Shown one piece after another: positions 17,059-24,508 of a DNA stretch of 64,000 bases; the first letter of the stretch is position 1, and each line of letters starts with the position of its first letter. This stretch comes from Bradyrhizobium ivorense (GTDB lineage Bacteria > Pseudomonadota > Alphaproteobacteria > Rhizobiales > Xanthobacteraceae). The stretch is taken from assembly GCF_900696085.1 (NCBI RefSeq), contig NZ_CAADFC020000008.1:124001-188000 (forward strand), given 5' to 3'. Below the pieces are notes generated by a model, which was given only the letters and a program-made list of their open reading frames with translations, was not told the origin of the DNA and made no database searches. Position numbers and translations under genes: made by a program.

Positions 17059-17478
17059 ATGATGGTGCTGGGACATGGGGTCGATCTCGTGGACGTCGAA
17101 TCGATCCGTCGCTGGATCGAAGATCCGCGGGATCCCCTCGTCTCCCGCTGCTTTAATGCCGAGGAGATCACCGAAATCGGCGAGGGATCGGACCGGGTCG
17201 AGCGTCTCGCAGGTAGGTTCGCTGCCAAGGAGGCCGTGCTCAAGGCTCTCGGCACCGGCTATGGCGCCGGCATCTCCTTCAAGGACGTCGTGGTGCGGCG
17301 GAATGCAGGATGCCCGCCGGAGGTGGTGCTGAGGGGGGGCGCGGCGTCGGCCGCGGCCGCGATGGGCGTCATCGACTGGAAGCTAAGCATCAGTCACGCC
17401 GGCGGCATGTCCATTGCCAGCGCGATCGCACTCGGCGTTCCGCCTCAGTCAGCGCACCCGGCCGAGGGACCCAGATAG
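17059..17478 (+). CDS. Holo-[acyl-carrier-protein] synthase (AcpS family), orphan copy
   Basis: A 139-aa phosphopantetheinyl transferase. It has the metal-binding N-terminus GHGVDLVDVESIRR and the RFAAKEAVLKALGTGYG signature, with a C-terminal ISHAGGMSIASAIAL strand. It would transfer 4'-phosphopantetheine to a carrier protein, but no acyl carrier protein is visible nearby and core acpS normally sits elsewhere. Its 3' end overlaps the convergent MazG-like gene by 34 bp. A GTG at 17053 and an ATG at 17062 are alternative starts. Confidence 0.85.
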   Translation: MMVLGHGVDLVDVESIRRWIEDPRDPLVSRCFNAEEITEIGEGSDRVERLAGRFAAKEAVLKALGTGYGAGISFKDVVVRRNAGCPPEVVLRGGAASAAAAMGVIDWKLSISHAGGMSIASAIALGVPPQSAHPAEGPR

Positions 17479-18341
17479 TCCACGCGATGGGCGTCGAGGT
17501 CGACGGAGATGCGGCCGCCGCCGGCGGCATGCACGGCGCGCCAGACCTCGAAGCCCTGAAGGATCGCCTGCTCCCACTCTCCCGTCGTGCGCAGCTTCAC
17601 CTCGAGGTGCGACGTCATGTCCTTGACCGTGCGCAGAAGCTGGAAGTCCAGGCTGCCGACGCCGTCGAGCATCCGGTGCCGGCGGGCATAGTCGAACGCG
17701 AGCGCGGCGACGCCCTCCTCGATCACGGCAGCTCGGCCACCGTCTTCCACCTCGTCGAGCAGTGGCCTGCTCTTCCGCTTCCGCCTGATCAGCGAGCGCG
17801 TGACCGGCGACCAGCCGAGGACCGCGGCGTAGGCGAAATGGAAGACGTCGTGAAAGCGATAGCCGTCGGGATCGTAGGCGTTGTCCGTGAGCTCGCTGCC
17901 GAACGGCTCGCCGTCGATGACGACGCGCACCCGCCGGCTGACGCCTCCGTCGCAGTCGACCAGTTCGACCTCGAACCTGCGCGGTAGACGTTCGTTGTCG
18001 GGAAGATCGGCGTCGAAGCTGTCCGACGTCGTACTGCCGGAAATGAAGCGGCCGCGCGTCTTGCGGAGATTGGCGGCAGCGACCTCGTCGAGATCGAGAT
18101 CGAACTTGCTGGCGACGTTCGCGACGTACCACATCAGATCGCCGAGCTCCTCGGATACGCGCTCCTTGAAGAGCCGATGCGCCTCGCCGTCCCGCAGGTG
18201 CTTTTTGTATTCGCTCAGCAACTGGCCGGTCTCTCCGGCGAGGCCCAGCATCGGCACGATCAGCGACGCCATGTCGTCCGGTCCCTTCGTCGGCACGCGA
18301 TCGGTGCCCAGGGCCTCCCGCTGGTAGGTCTTGAAGTCCAT
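17445..18341 (-). CDS. MazG-like nucleoside triphosphate pyrophosphohydrolase with extra C-terminal domain
   Basis: A 298-aa protein. Residues 1-105 are an all-alpha NTP pyrophosphohydrolase: GLAGETGQLLSE and ERVSEELGDLMWYVAN give the Mg-binding E-x2-E and E-x2-D pairs. Residues 115-290 are a second conserved domain with FHDVFHFAYAAVLGWSP, EVEDGGRAAVIEEGVAAL and GEWEQAILQGFEVWR blocks that I cannot name. It is the last gene of the six-gene operon and starts 1 nt after the HMUDK-like stop. It probably cleaves a particular NTP/dNTP to its monophosphate, setting the pool for the upstream enzymes. Confidence 0.85.
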   Translation of the reverse strand: MDFKTYQREALGTDRVPTKGPDDMASLIVPMLGLAGETGQLLSEYKKHLRDGEAHRLFKERVSEELGDLMWYVANVASKFDLDLDEVAAANLRKTRGRFISGSTTSDSFDADLPDNERLPRRFEVELVDCDGGVSRRVRVVIDGEPFGSELTDNAYDPDGYRFHDVFHFAYAAVLGWSPVTRSLIRRKRKSRPLLDEVEDGGRAAVIEEGVAALAFDYARRHRMLDGVGSLDFQLLRTVKDMTSHLEVKLRTTGEWEQAILQGFEVWRAVHAAGGGRISVDLDAHRVDYLGPSAGCAD

Positions 18342-18342
18342 C

Positions 18343-19461
18343 CTATGCTCCTGTCGCGGCCGGTCGCGCGACCGGCGGCGCGCCCGATTCGATCTTCAGG
18401 TTCAGTTTCCATTTCGGCGGGTAGAACGGTTTGATTGGCGTCAAATTCGCCTGGAATTTCTGCTTGATGCGGGTCCGCCCGGTCTTGCCCGACACGTTCG
18501 GGTGGACCACGCGGGCATACTTGTCGACCTCGCAGAACAGGTTCTGGCAATCGATCAGCTGGAGACGGCGTCCCCACAGGCTTTCGAACTCGAGACCATA
18601 GCGGTCGAATTCCCGCTCTTGAATGTCCGCCATCAGGCGGATCAGTTCGGGCTCGTTCAGTCCGCCCGGGTCGCGAAAACATTTGCGCAAGCCGTCCCGT
18701 GCGCCCGGTCCCGGAACGACGAAGTCCATCTCGCTGAAGTCCGTGATCTCGCTGTAGTTGATGTCGATGATGAACTGGTAGGCTAGGAAGTCTCCGATCG
18801 TCGGGTAGGAACGCAGCTTCTCGAAACCGTCCTGCATCGAGTTGGCCTGTGCGAGACGGTCCGGAAGGCGATCGGCCATCATCCGCTCCAGCATCAACAG
18901 GTTGTTCTGGTGCTTGGAGGGACACCCGTAGGCCGCCGCGCCCGGCGGCATGATGTAGGCCGCCGAGTAGATCTGCCTACCCGCGGCCTTCGCGCGTTCG
19001 AGCACGGCGTTGAAACGTTCGAAGCGGTAGCCCTCGAAGGTGATCTGTCCCAACGCGCGTTCGAGCATCTCCCAGGTCTCGATCTTGTTGAACAGTTTGA
19101 ACAGCAGGATCCGGAAGAACACCTCGGCGTGGCTCTTCGGCAAGTCCTCGCGGTATATCACCCGCCTGATCAGGTACTGACTGACACGATCGGACGCGCG
19201 GTACGCGTTGGTGAACTTGTAGGTCTCGATCACTGCATCGCGCGTCCAAGGCGGCGCCTCCGCGCGCGCCCTGCGGAAGAAGACAGCCTGCCGCTCTGCC
19301 GCGAAACGCCAATAGCTTTCGTAGACCTCCGAAATCATTGCCGGCGCAAGATGGCTCAAGACGACCGGCGATGCGGGCCGATGGTCCGACGCCCCCTCCG
19401 CTTCCGCCCTTTTCCCTGCGCCGCGCGTCCTAGCCGACCGGTTACGCGTAGACTCCTTCAA
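18343..19461 (-). CDS. 5-hmdU DNA kinase helical-domain (HMUDK_hel/aGPT-Pplase clade) protein
   Basis: A 372-aa protein matching the helical family first described with phage thymine hypermodification enzymes. Landmarks: EVYESYWRFAAERQAVFFRR, YKFTNAYRASDRVSQYLIRR, RILLFKLFNKIETWEML, the glycine-rich MPPGAAAYG, and FLAYQFIIDINYS. Phage relatives act on 5-hydroxymethyl-dU in DNA (kinase or pyrophosphorylase/glycosylase-like steps). The bacterial role is unsettled. The start ATG overlaps the TS-like stop as ATGA. Its pairing with a thymidylate-synthase-like protein and a MazG-like enzyme supports work on a modified pyrimidine. Confidence 0.7.
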   Translation of the reverse strand: MKESTRNRSARTRGAGKRAEAEGASDHRPASPVVLSHLAPAMISEVYESYWRFAAERQAVFFRRARAEAPPWTRDAVIETYKFTNAYRASDRVSQYLIRRVIYREDLPKSHAEVFFRILLFKLFNKIETWEMLERALGQITFEGYRFERFNAVLERAKAAGRQIYSAAYIMPPGAAAYGCPSKHQNNLLMLERMMADRLPDRLAQANSMQDGFEKLRSYPTIGDFLAYQFIIDINYSEITDFSEMDFVVPGPGARDGLRKCFRDPGGLNEPELIRLMADIQEREFDRYGLEFESLWGRRLQLIDCQNLFCEVDKYARVVHPNVSGKTGRTRIKQKFQANLTPIKPFYPPKWKLNLKIESGAPPVARPAATGA

Positions 19462-20303
19462 ACCGAAACTCCTCCCGCGAGCCCGACCGGCTCGCCGATT
19501 CCCGGAACGATCGACGGCGCGACGGCGGCGCGCAAGGCAGCGATCATCGGCTCCAAAGACGCGTCCTTCTTCTTGACGCCGTCGAGCTTCGCGACGCCGA
19601 CGGTCACGTTGAGCCTGACGAGCGGAAGCTGCATCTCGTGCGCCATGAAGGCGCCGAGGCGCGCGAGGCCGAGATAGTTACCGTAGGCCTTATCGAACAC
19701 GTATTGGGTGGCGTAGAACGCGTTCGCGACGAGCCCCTCGTTCGTGGGCACGAATGAGACGTGCTGCAAGCACGGGAACACTATTCGCGCTTGCCTCGTG
19801 TGATCGCGGGCCGGATCGAAAATCGAAACCTGCAACATGGTGTCGCGAACTCCCTCCTTCCAGTTCGTCAGAATGAATTCAAGTTGATTGCCATTCGAAG
19901 GCGTCGCCTCGTTGAAATGCGTCATGCGCTCGAAGTAAAGCCCCCTGCCGTTAACGGAGCGGTTCATCGCGACATATCGCGGAAACGCGCCGGAGTAGAG
20001 GGCGAACAGACGTTCCCGGTCGCCTCGGGCGATCTTCCACAGCCGCTCGGGGAAGATCGTGAAGGCCACGGTATCGACGGAGATCTTCTTCTTCAGCTTG
20101 AGCATCCTGTCGAGTGCGGCGCGCACGTCGGCGATCTCGGGAACGACGCCGGCCGCATCGAATCCCGTCAAGCTCAGCGTCAGGGGCGAAATCTCCGTCC
20201 GCCGGCTGTCGTAGATGGCGAGGAACAGCCGCGCCCATCCCCGTGACAGATTGGTGTCGCTGATGACGGTCGGTTCGTCGGCGTGAGAATTCGACCTACT
20301 CAT
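19458..20303 (-). CDS. Thymidylate synthase/dNMP hydroxymethylase-like protein
   Basis: A 281-aa protein with the thymidylate-synthase fold as judged by the order of motifs: RYVAMNRSVNGRGLYFERM, a cysteine block FPCLQHVSFVP (Cys178, where TS has its nucleophile after a Pro), then GLVANAFYATQYVFDKAYGN and LGLARLGAFMAHEM, which mirror the TS Y-x-RS-x-D-x(6)-N and L-x-x-M segments. The usual HxYxNH end is not obvious, so it is a divergent branch that may hydroxymethylate or otherwise C5-modify a pyrimidine nucleotide. The start MSRSNSH at 20303 overlaps the ImmA gene by 8 nt. Confidence 0.65.
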   Translation of the reverse strand: MSRSNSHADEPTVISDTNLSRGWARLFLAIYDSRRTEISPLTLSLTGFDAAGVVPEIADVRAALDRMLKLKKKISVDTVAFTIFPERLWKIARGDRERLFALYSGAFPRYVAMNRSVNGRGLYFERMTHFNEATPSNGNQLEFILTNWKEGVRDTMLQVSIFDPARDHTRQARIVFPCLQHVSFVPTNEGLVANAFYATQYVFDKAYGNYLGLARLGAFMAHEMQLPLVRLNVTVGVAKLDGVKKKDASLEPMIAALRAAVAPSIVPGIGEPVGLAGGVSV

Positions 20304-21180
20304 CGGGATCTTCCTCCAGGTGCCTGAATTGAGCCAACCCCACGTATTCCTTGGGTGCGATGCGGACGAACGACGCCCAGTCCTCGGCCGCCGCCCGCAC
20401 GATGCCGGGACGAACGGCGCGGAAGACGCGACCGGCTTCGACGTCGCCTTCGCGGACAAGCGCGGAACCTTCGGCGTCGGTGCCGCCCGGCATCAGCACG
20501 AGAGTGCCGACCTCGGCGTCGATCGTGGTCGCGACGCGGTGACGGTCCGCGACGATCAGCGGTTCGGAAACCAGCCTGCCGAGCAGCCCGGCGCGGATCG
20601 CGCGCGGTCCCGTCCGCTTCAGGATCTTGGCGCGCGCGTAGGGAATGATCTTCACGCCGAGCGAGAGGTGCGTGAGCAGCGTCTCGTAACCTATGCCGAA
20701 CTCGCAAGCGACTGCGAACATCTGATCCGGGCTCGCCGCCGCGGCGGCCCAGCCGCGCGCGCGGAAGGCACGTCGCAGACCCATGGTCGGCATCATCAGG
20801 AAGCCCGCGAAGGTGTCCGCGAGGAATTCCTTGGGGTCGTTCCAGGGATTCTCCTTCGCGTCCTCGCGGAGCTCGTCGATCGAACTACCGTGACCGAATA
20901 CATGATGGCCAAGTTCGTGCGCGCAGTTGAAGGCGCGTCGGGGAAGCGGCCTGCGGGCCGACAGATGGATGCGCGGCTGGGCGCTGCGCTGGTACATGCC
21001 TTCCATGTTGATGTTGTTGAAGCGGACGCTCACGCCCAGCTTCTCGCAGATCCCGTAGACGCAGATCGGCTGCGACTGGTCGGCTTCCGCCTTGGCGCGC
21101 GTCGCGACCGCGGCTTTCAGCGCGCGCGAGGCCAGTGAGATCCGGTCGAAGCCCGGTTTATCCGTCCGCTGCATCTGCAT
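20296..21180 (-). CDS. ImmA/IrrE-family zinc metallopeptidase
   Basis: A 294-aa protein with the HExxH zinc site HELGH (residues 88-92) in FNCAHELGHHVFGHG and the downstream EEFLAD-type Glu (KEFLADTFAGFLMM). ImmA/IrrE enzymes cut a partner XRE repressor to switch on a mobile or defence gene set. The gene follows the XRE gene with a 1-nt TGATG overlap, so it is very likely the dedicated protease for that repressor. The C-terminal third, rich in VREGDVEAGRVFRAVRPG-type strands, could sense a ligand. Confidence 0.9.
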   Translation of the reverse strand: MQMQRTDKPGFDRISLASRALKAAVATRAKAEADQSQPICVYGICEKLGVSVRFNNINMEGMYQRSAQPRIHLSARRPLPRRAFNCAHELGHHVFGHGSSIDELREDAKENPWNDPKEFLADTFAGFLMMPTMGLRRAFRARGWAAAAASPDQMFAVACEFGIGYETLLTHLSLGVKIIPYARAKILKRTGPRAIRAGLLGRLVSEPLIVADRHRVATTIDAEVGTLVLMPGGTDAEGSALVREGDVEAGRVFRAVRPGIVRAAAEDWASFVRIAPKEYVGLAQFRHLEEDPDE

Positions 21181-21542
21181 CAGCCGCCGCTTCCCTCGTC
21201 TTTTTCGTCCCGCATCACGGCCAGCAGCTTGAGCAGTCGCTGGAGGTCTTCGGGCTTGAGCTTGGAAAGCTCGCGCGCGGCGAGTTCGAGGCGGGGATCC
21301 TCGGCCTCGACCGTATCGGGCACTTCGCGGAGCAACCAGGCCACGCTCACGTCGTAGAGGGACGCCAACTTCGCGAGTTCTTCGGCGGAGACCCTGCGGT
21401 TACCCGCTTCCATCTCCGATACCGACGGCCGATGCAGCCCCAGGATACGAGCGACATGCCCCTGCGAGAGACCGGCGAGCCGCCGGGCTTCCTTGAGACG
21501 TTCGGCGATCTGGCCGCGCTTGACTGATTCCTGATCCGTCAT
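21180..21542 (-). CDS. XRE-family HTH regulator
   Basis: A 120-aa repressor-like protein. The HTH covers residues 9-65: RLKEARRLAGLSQGHVARIL, RPSVSEMEAGNRRVSAEEL, KLASLYDVSVAWLL. The C-terminal helix-rich tail (ELAARELSKLKPEDLQRLLKLL) probably dimerises. The start MTDQESVK at 21542 overlaps the upstream stop as ATGA; the longer open frame is antisense noise. It likely binds the palindrome upstream of the operon and is cut by the adjacent ImmA-like protease. Confidence 0.9.
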   Translation of the reverse strand: MTDQESVKRGQIAERLKEARRLAGLSQGHVARILGLHRPSVSEMEAGNRRVSAEELAKLASLYDVSVAWLLREVPDTVEAEDPRLELAARELSKLKPEDLQRLLKLLAVMRDEKDEGSGG

Positions 21543-21841
21543 GCCGCTGCTTTTTTCTCGCCCTGCTTCTTCTGCAGCTCGCATACGAAGACCGCGATCT
21601 CGTCGAGCGAGCGCGGTTCCTTGGTCGTCTCGTCGATGAAGATGTTGACGTCGTCGGGGATCGGGACGTCGATCTGCGTGGCTAGGATCGTGGTCGCGAC
21701 CGGCCACACCTTGCTGTCGAATTCCGGAACGGCGCCGATGGGTTTGGTCGCGCCGGTGAGCGGCGGGCATTCAAGCTCGCTGTCGGTCTGTATCTGACCG
21801 ATGATCTCGATCAGGGTTTTCAAAAGCTCTTTGGGTTCCAT
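21539..21841 (-). CDS. Small hypothetical protein, operon leader gene
   Basis: A 100-aa acidic soluble protein, first gene of the operon, with GGAGAG 4 nt before the ATG. It shows LKTLIEIIGQIQTDSE, then ECPPLTGATKPIGAVPEFDS and DDVNIFIDETTKEPRSLDEIAVFVCEL, ending KKQGEKKAAA. I recognise no family. Its position before the XRE/ImmA pair and strong RBS make it a real gene, perhaps a partner or inhibitor of the downstream enzymes. Confidence 0.65.
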   Translation of the reverse strand: MEPKELLKTLIEIIGQIQTDSELECPPLTGATKPIGAVPEFDSKVWPVATTILATQIDVPIPDDVNIFIDETTKEPRSLDEIAVFVCELQKKQGEKKAAA

Positions 21842-21863
21842 GGACTCTCCTATCTGACGCTTG

Positions 21864-21878
21864 GTAAGATAATCTTAC
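21864..21878. promoter_or_regulatory. Perfect palindrome GTAAGATAATCTTAC, likely operator
   Basis: A 15-bp odd-centred perfect palindrome, 23 bp upstream of the first gene of the XRE/ImmA operon, in an AT-rich spot within a GC-rich region. This is the expected place for XRE autorepression. Confidence 0.55.
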
Positions 21879-21999
21879 AATGCCATTCGTCAAGAGGGCC
21901 TCTGGCCTCTTTTTCGCGATCGCAACCTTGCATACTGGAAGACGTCGTTTACCTGATTGAAAATACTTGCGTATGTACGTGTACGGAAATCCTTGCATG

Positions 22000-22025
22000 T
22001 CAGAAAAACTTACCCTATTTTCTGA
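22000..22025. promoter_or_regulatory. Inverted repeat TCAGAAAA-N10-TTTTCTGA upstream of AbiE pair
   Basis: An 8-bp inverted repeat with a 10-bp spacer ending 17 bp before the ATG of the AbiEi-like antitoxin. AbiEi proteins repress their own promoters by binding inverted repeats, so this is a plausible operator. The surrounding 21880-22040 stretch is AT-rich promoter DNA. Confidence 0.5.
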
Positions 22026-22042
22026 CGAGAGGAGCGATCTCA

Positions 22043-22648
22043 ATGATTTCGGTTGCGGATAAAATCCTGCGGTATGTTCGAGTTCGAGGTCCGGGCAGCG
22101 TCTTCACGCCCTCTGATTTCATCAGGTTCGGTAGTCGTCCCGCCGTGGACCAGGCCTTGTCGCGGCTCTGCAAGGACAAGCGTCTTCGCCGTCTCGCCCA
22201 TGGCCTCTACGACTATCCGCGCGTGCACCCGCAGCTGGGCGACCTGGCGCCAGCGCCGGATGCAATCGCCAAGGCCTTCGCGCGCGAGACTGGCTCGCAC
22301 CTGCAGATGACTGGAGCGCAGGCGGCCAACGCTCTCGGACTGTCCACCCAGGTGCCGGCACGCAACGTGTATCTGACCGACGGACCGTCGCGCCGGGTCG
22401 TGCTCGGCAAGCGGACCGTCGACATCCGCCACGCCTCGCCCAAGCATCTGATCGCGCCGGGCAGCATGGCCGGCAACGTCGTCCAGGCGCTACGCCATCT
22501 CGGTCCCGACTCGACCGCGGCCGTGGTTGCCGCCGCAGCCGCGCGCATGAAGGATTCCGACCGGCGCGCGCTGGCGAGCGGCATCAAGCAGGCTCCCGCC
22601 TGGATGCGGCCCGCGCTTGACGAGATCGTGCAGCGGACGGCCGCCTGA
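22043..22648 (+). CDS. AbiEi/DUF6088-family type IV antitoxin
   Basis: A 201-aa protein with an N-terminal winged-helix part (VRGPGSVFTPSDFIRFGSRP, LSRLCKDKRLRRLAHGLYDYP) and a C-terminal domain (AAAARMKDSDRRALASGIKQ) typical of the DUF6088/AbiEi antitoxins. It should repress the operon and counteract the AbiEii nucleotidyltransferase. It is followed after 3 nt by the toxin gene. Confidence 0.85.
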   Translation: MISVADKILRYVRVRGPGSVFTPSDFIRFGSRPAVDQALSRLCKDKRLRRLAHGLYDYPRVHPQLGDLAPAPDAIAKAFARETGSHLQMTGAQAANALGLSTQVPARNVYLTDGPSRRVVLGKRTVDIRHASPKHLIAPGSMAGNVVQALRHLGPDSTAAVVAAAAARMKDSDRRALASGIKQAPAWMRPALDEIVQRTAA

Positions 22649-22651
22649 ACC

Positions 22652-23689
22652 GTGGACACGATCGCTAAAACACCGGCTGCGGACCGCGCCGCCCTTTTCA
22701 ACGAAGCGGGCGCGGCCCGTGGCCTGGCGAACGCGATTATCGAAAAAGACTTCTGGGTCTGCTGGACACTGAAGCGTCTCTTCGGCATCCAGGGAGAAGG
22801 CTCGCCCGGTCTCGTCTTCAAAGGCGGAACGTCGCTGTCAAAAGCGTACGGCGCGATCCGCAGGTTCTCGGAGGATATCGACCTGTCGTTCGATCGGGCC
22901 GACCTCGGCTACGAAGGTGAACGGAATCCGGAAGAGGCCCCTTCAAGAAAGAAGGCCGACCGGCTCATCGAAGATCTGGTTGCAGACGTCGAGAAGCATA
23001 TTGCAGACGTAGTGTTGCCTAGCTTGACCGCAGCCATCGCCGGCGAGCTGGGTCCGGCCACCCAGGCCGGATGGAGCCTGACAATCGAGTCCGGCCATCC
23101 TCAGAACCTGATATTCGAGTACCCGTCGAGCCTGTCCAACGGTGACTACGCCGGCTTCGCATACATGAGCCGCAGGGTGAAGCTAGAGTTCGGAGCGCGT
23201 GGCGATCCCTGGCCCACCGAAAAGCGCCAAATCGAACCCTATGCCGCGCAGGAGTTTCCCAATCTCTTCGCCGACCCCGCATGCAAGGTCGACGTCCTGG
23301 CGCTGCGACGAACCTTCTGGGAGAAGGCGACGGCGCTTCATGCCGAGCACCATCGCGAACCGCAGTCGCCGACACCGCCGTACTTCTCGCGGCACTACTA
23401 CGACCTCGCGACGCTGGCGGACACGGACGAGGGCAAGGAAGCGATGAAGGACGGCGATCTGCTGAAGCAGGTTGCCCATCACAAGTCGGTTTTCTTCCGC
23501 GCGGCCTGGGCGAGCTACGATACCGCACGTATTGGCACTCTCCGGCTTTCACCTCACCCCGATCGCGTTGCGGATCTACGTGCCGACTACCGCAAGATGG
23601 CGCCGATGATGTTCGACGACCCGCCGCCAACCTTCGACGAAATCCTGGATCGGATCGCCGGGCTAGAGAAGCGGATTAACGGCGCCTAG
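22652..23689 (+). CDS. AbiEii/AbiGii nucleotidyltransferase toxin
   Basis: A 345-aa DNA polymerase-beta-type nucleotidyltransferase. The signature FKGGTSLSKAYGAIRRFSEDIDLSF contains the GGTSL active-site helix and the D-x-D metal site. Later blocks KVDVLALRRTFWEKATALHAEH and FSRHYYDLATL match the family. AbiEii enzymes arrest growth by modifying tRNA with nucleotides. The start is GTG at 22652, 3 nt after the antitoxin stop, consistent with coupled expression. Confidence 0.9.
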   Translation: MDTIAKTPAADRAALFNEAGAARGLANAIIEKDFWVCWTLKRLFGIQGEGSPGLVFKGGTSLSKAYGAIRRFSEDIDLSFDRADLGYEGERNPEEAPSRKKADRLIEDLVADVEKHIADVVLPSLTAAIAGELGPATQAGWSLTIESGHPQNLIFEYPSSLSNGDYAGFAYMSRRVKLEFGARGDPWPTEKRQIEPYAAQEFPNLFADPACKVDVLALRRTFWEKATALHAEHHREPQSPTPPYFSRHYYDLATLADTDEGKEAMKDGDLLKQVAHHKSVFFRAAWASYDTARIGTLRLSPHPDRVADLRADYRKMAPMMFDDPPPTFDEILDRIAGLEKRINGA

Positions 23690-23830
23690 GGCGCAGCCAC
23701 CGTCAGGCCGGAGGCGAGATGCCGAGCTCGACGTAGAAGCCCTTCAGCTTCGCCCAGGCCGCATCGAAGCCCTCCCTGGAATTCGCACTGTCCGAGGCTG
23801 GTCGCGAACTCGCCGCGGAAGGCAGAACGG
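23690..23830 (-). other. Intergenic, possible 3' gene remnant
   Basis: On the minus strand the stretch 23703-23765 reads EGFDAAWAKLKGFYVELGISPP, which looks like the tail of a real protein, but no start or upstream domain remains. It may be a leftover of a displaced gene. Confidence 0.25.
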
Positions 23831-24397
23831 CTATCCGGCGAGTGTTCGCCAGTCCTTGACAGCGACGGCAAGAGCAATCAGCGGCAGGACGATCTGCATC
23901 CATGCCTGCAGCATGGGTGGCTCGAAGAGCCAGGGCATATGTTCCTGCGTCTCCGCGGGCAGATACATGCAATATTCGGGTTGGAACGCATGAAGCCACT
24001 CGAACAGAAGGCGACTTCTCTGGAAGGTATTGCACTCGCCCTTCGGCGTCAGCAACAGAAAGAACTGCAGACTCAGGAAAGCCGCTCCCAATGGAGGTAT
24101 TGCCCGGAAGAGCCCGTTCTTGAGGTCCTTCTTCCCCCGCGTGCGCGGCATGTCTTCCCGAAGGAAGTGAATCGCCAGTATCACGAGCACGATCAACAGC
24201 GGCCCGAACACGAGAAGATAACCGGCGTTCAGCTTCAGCTTCAGATCGATCAATGGGACTTTGATCTCGTCGAATACCGAAGGTGCTCGGACGGCGACGC
24301 AAGCCGCGATGCAACAGAGACTCAGTATGAGGAAGTCCCGACGCTTGGGATCCTTTTTCGTTTGGTCGGCATCGTCGCGAGGCATCTGAAGAGGCAT
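23831..24397 (-). CDS. Hypothetical four-segment membrane protein
   Basis: A 188-aa inner-membrane protein with a charged N-terminus (DDADQTKKDPKRRD) and four hydrophobic spans: about 23-40, 60-80, 98-116 and 160-180. No enzyme motif is visible. It follows the large envelope protein on the same strand with a gap of about 110 nt and may share its transcript. Confidence 0.55.
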   Translation of the reverse strand: MPLQMPRDDADQTKKDPKRRDFLILSLCCIAACVAVRAPSVFDEIKVPLIDLKLKLNAGYLLVFGPLLIVLVILAIHFLREDMPRTRGKKDLKNGLFRAIPPLGAAFLSLQFFLLLTPKGECNTFQRSRLLFEWLHAFQPEYCMYLPAETQEHMPWLFEPPMLQAWMQIVLPLIALAVAVKDWRTLAG

Positions 24398-24508
24398 TCT
24401 TTCTGAAAACGGAGAACGAATTTATCCCGCCGCTACCGGACCGTGCGTCAACGAGACTCGCATACGGCGTCATCCCACTGAGGTGCAAACAAGGGTGACG
24501 ACTTGTAG

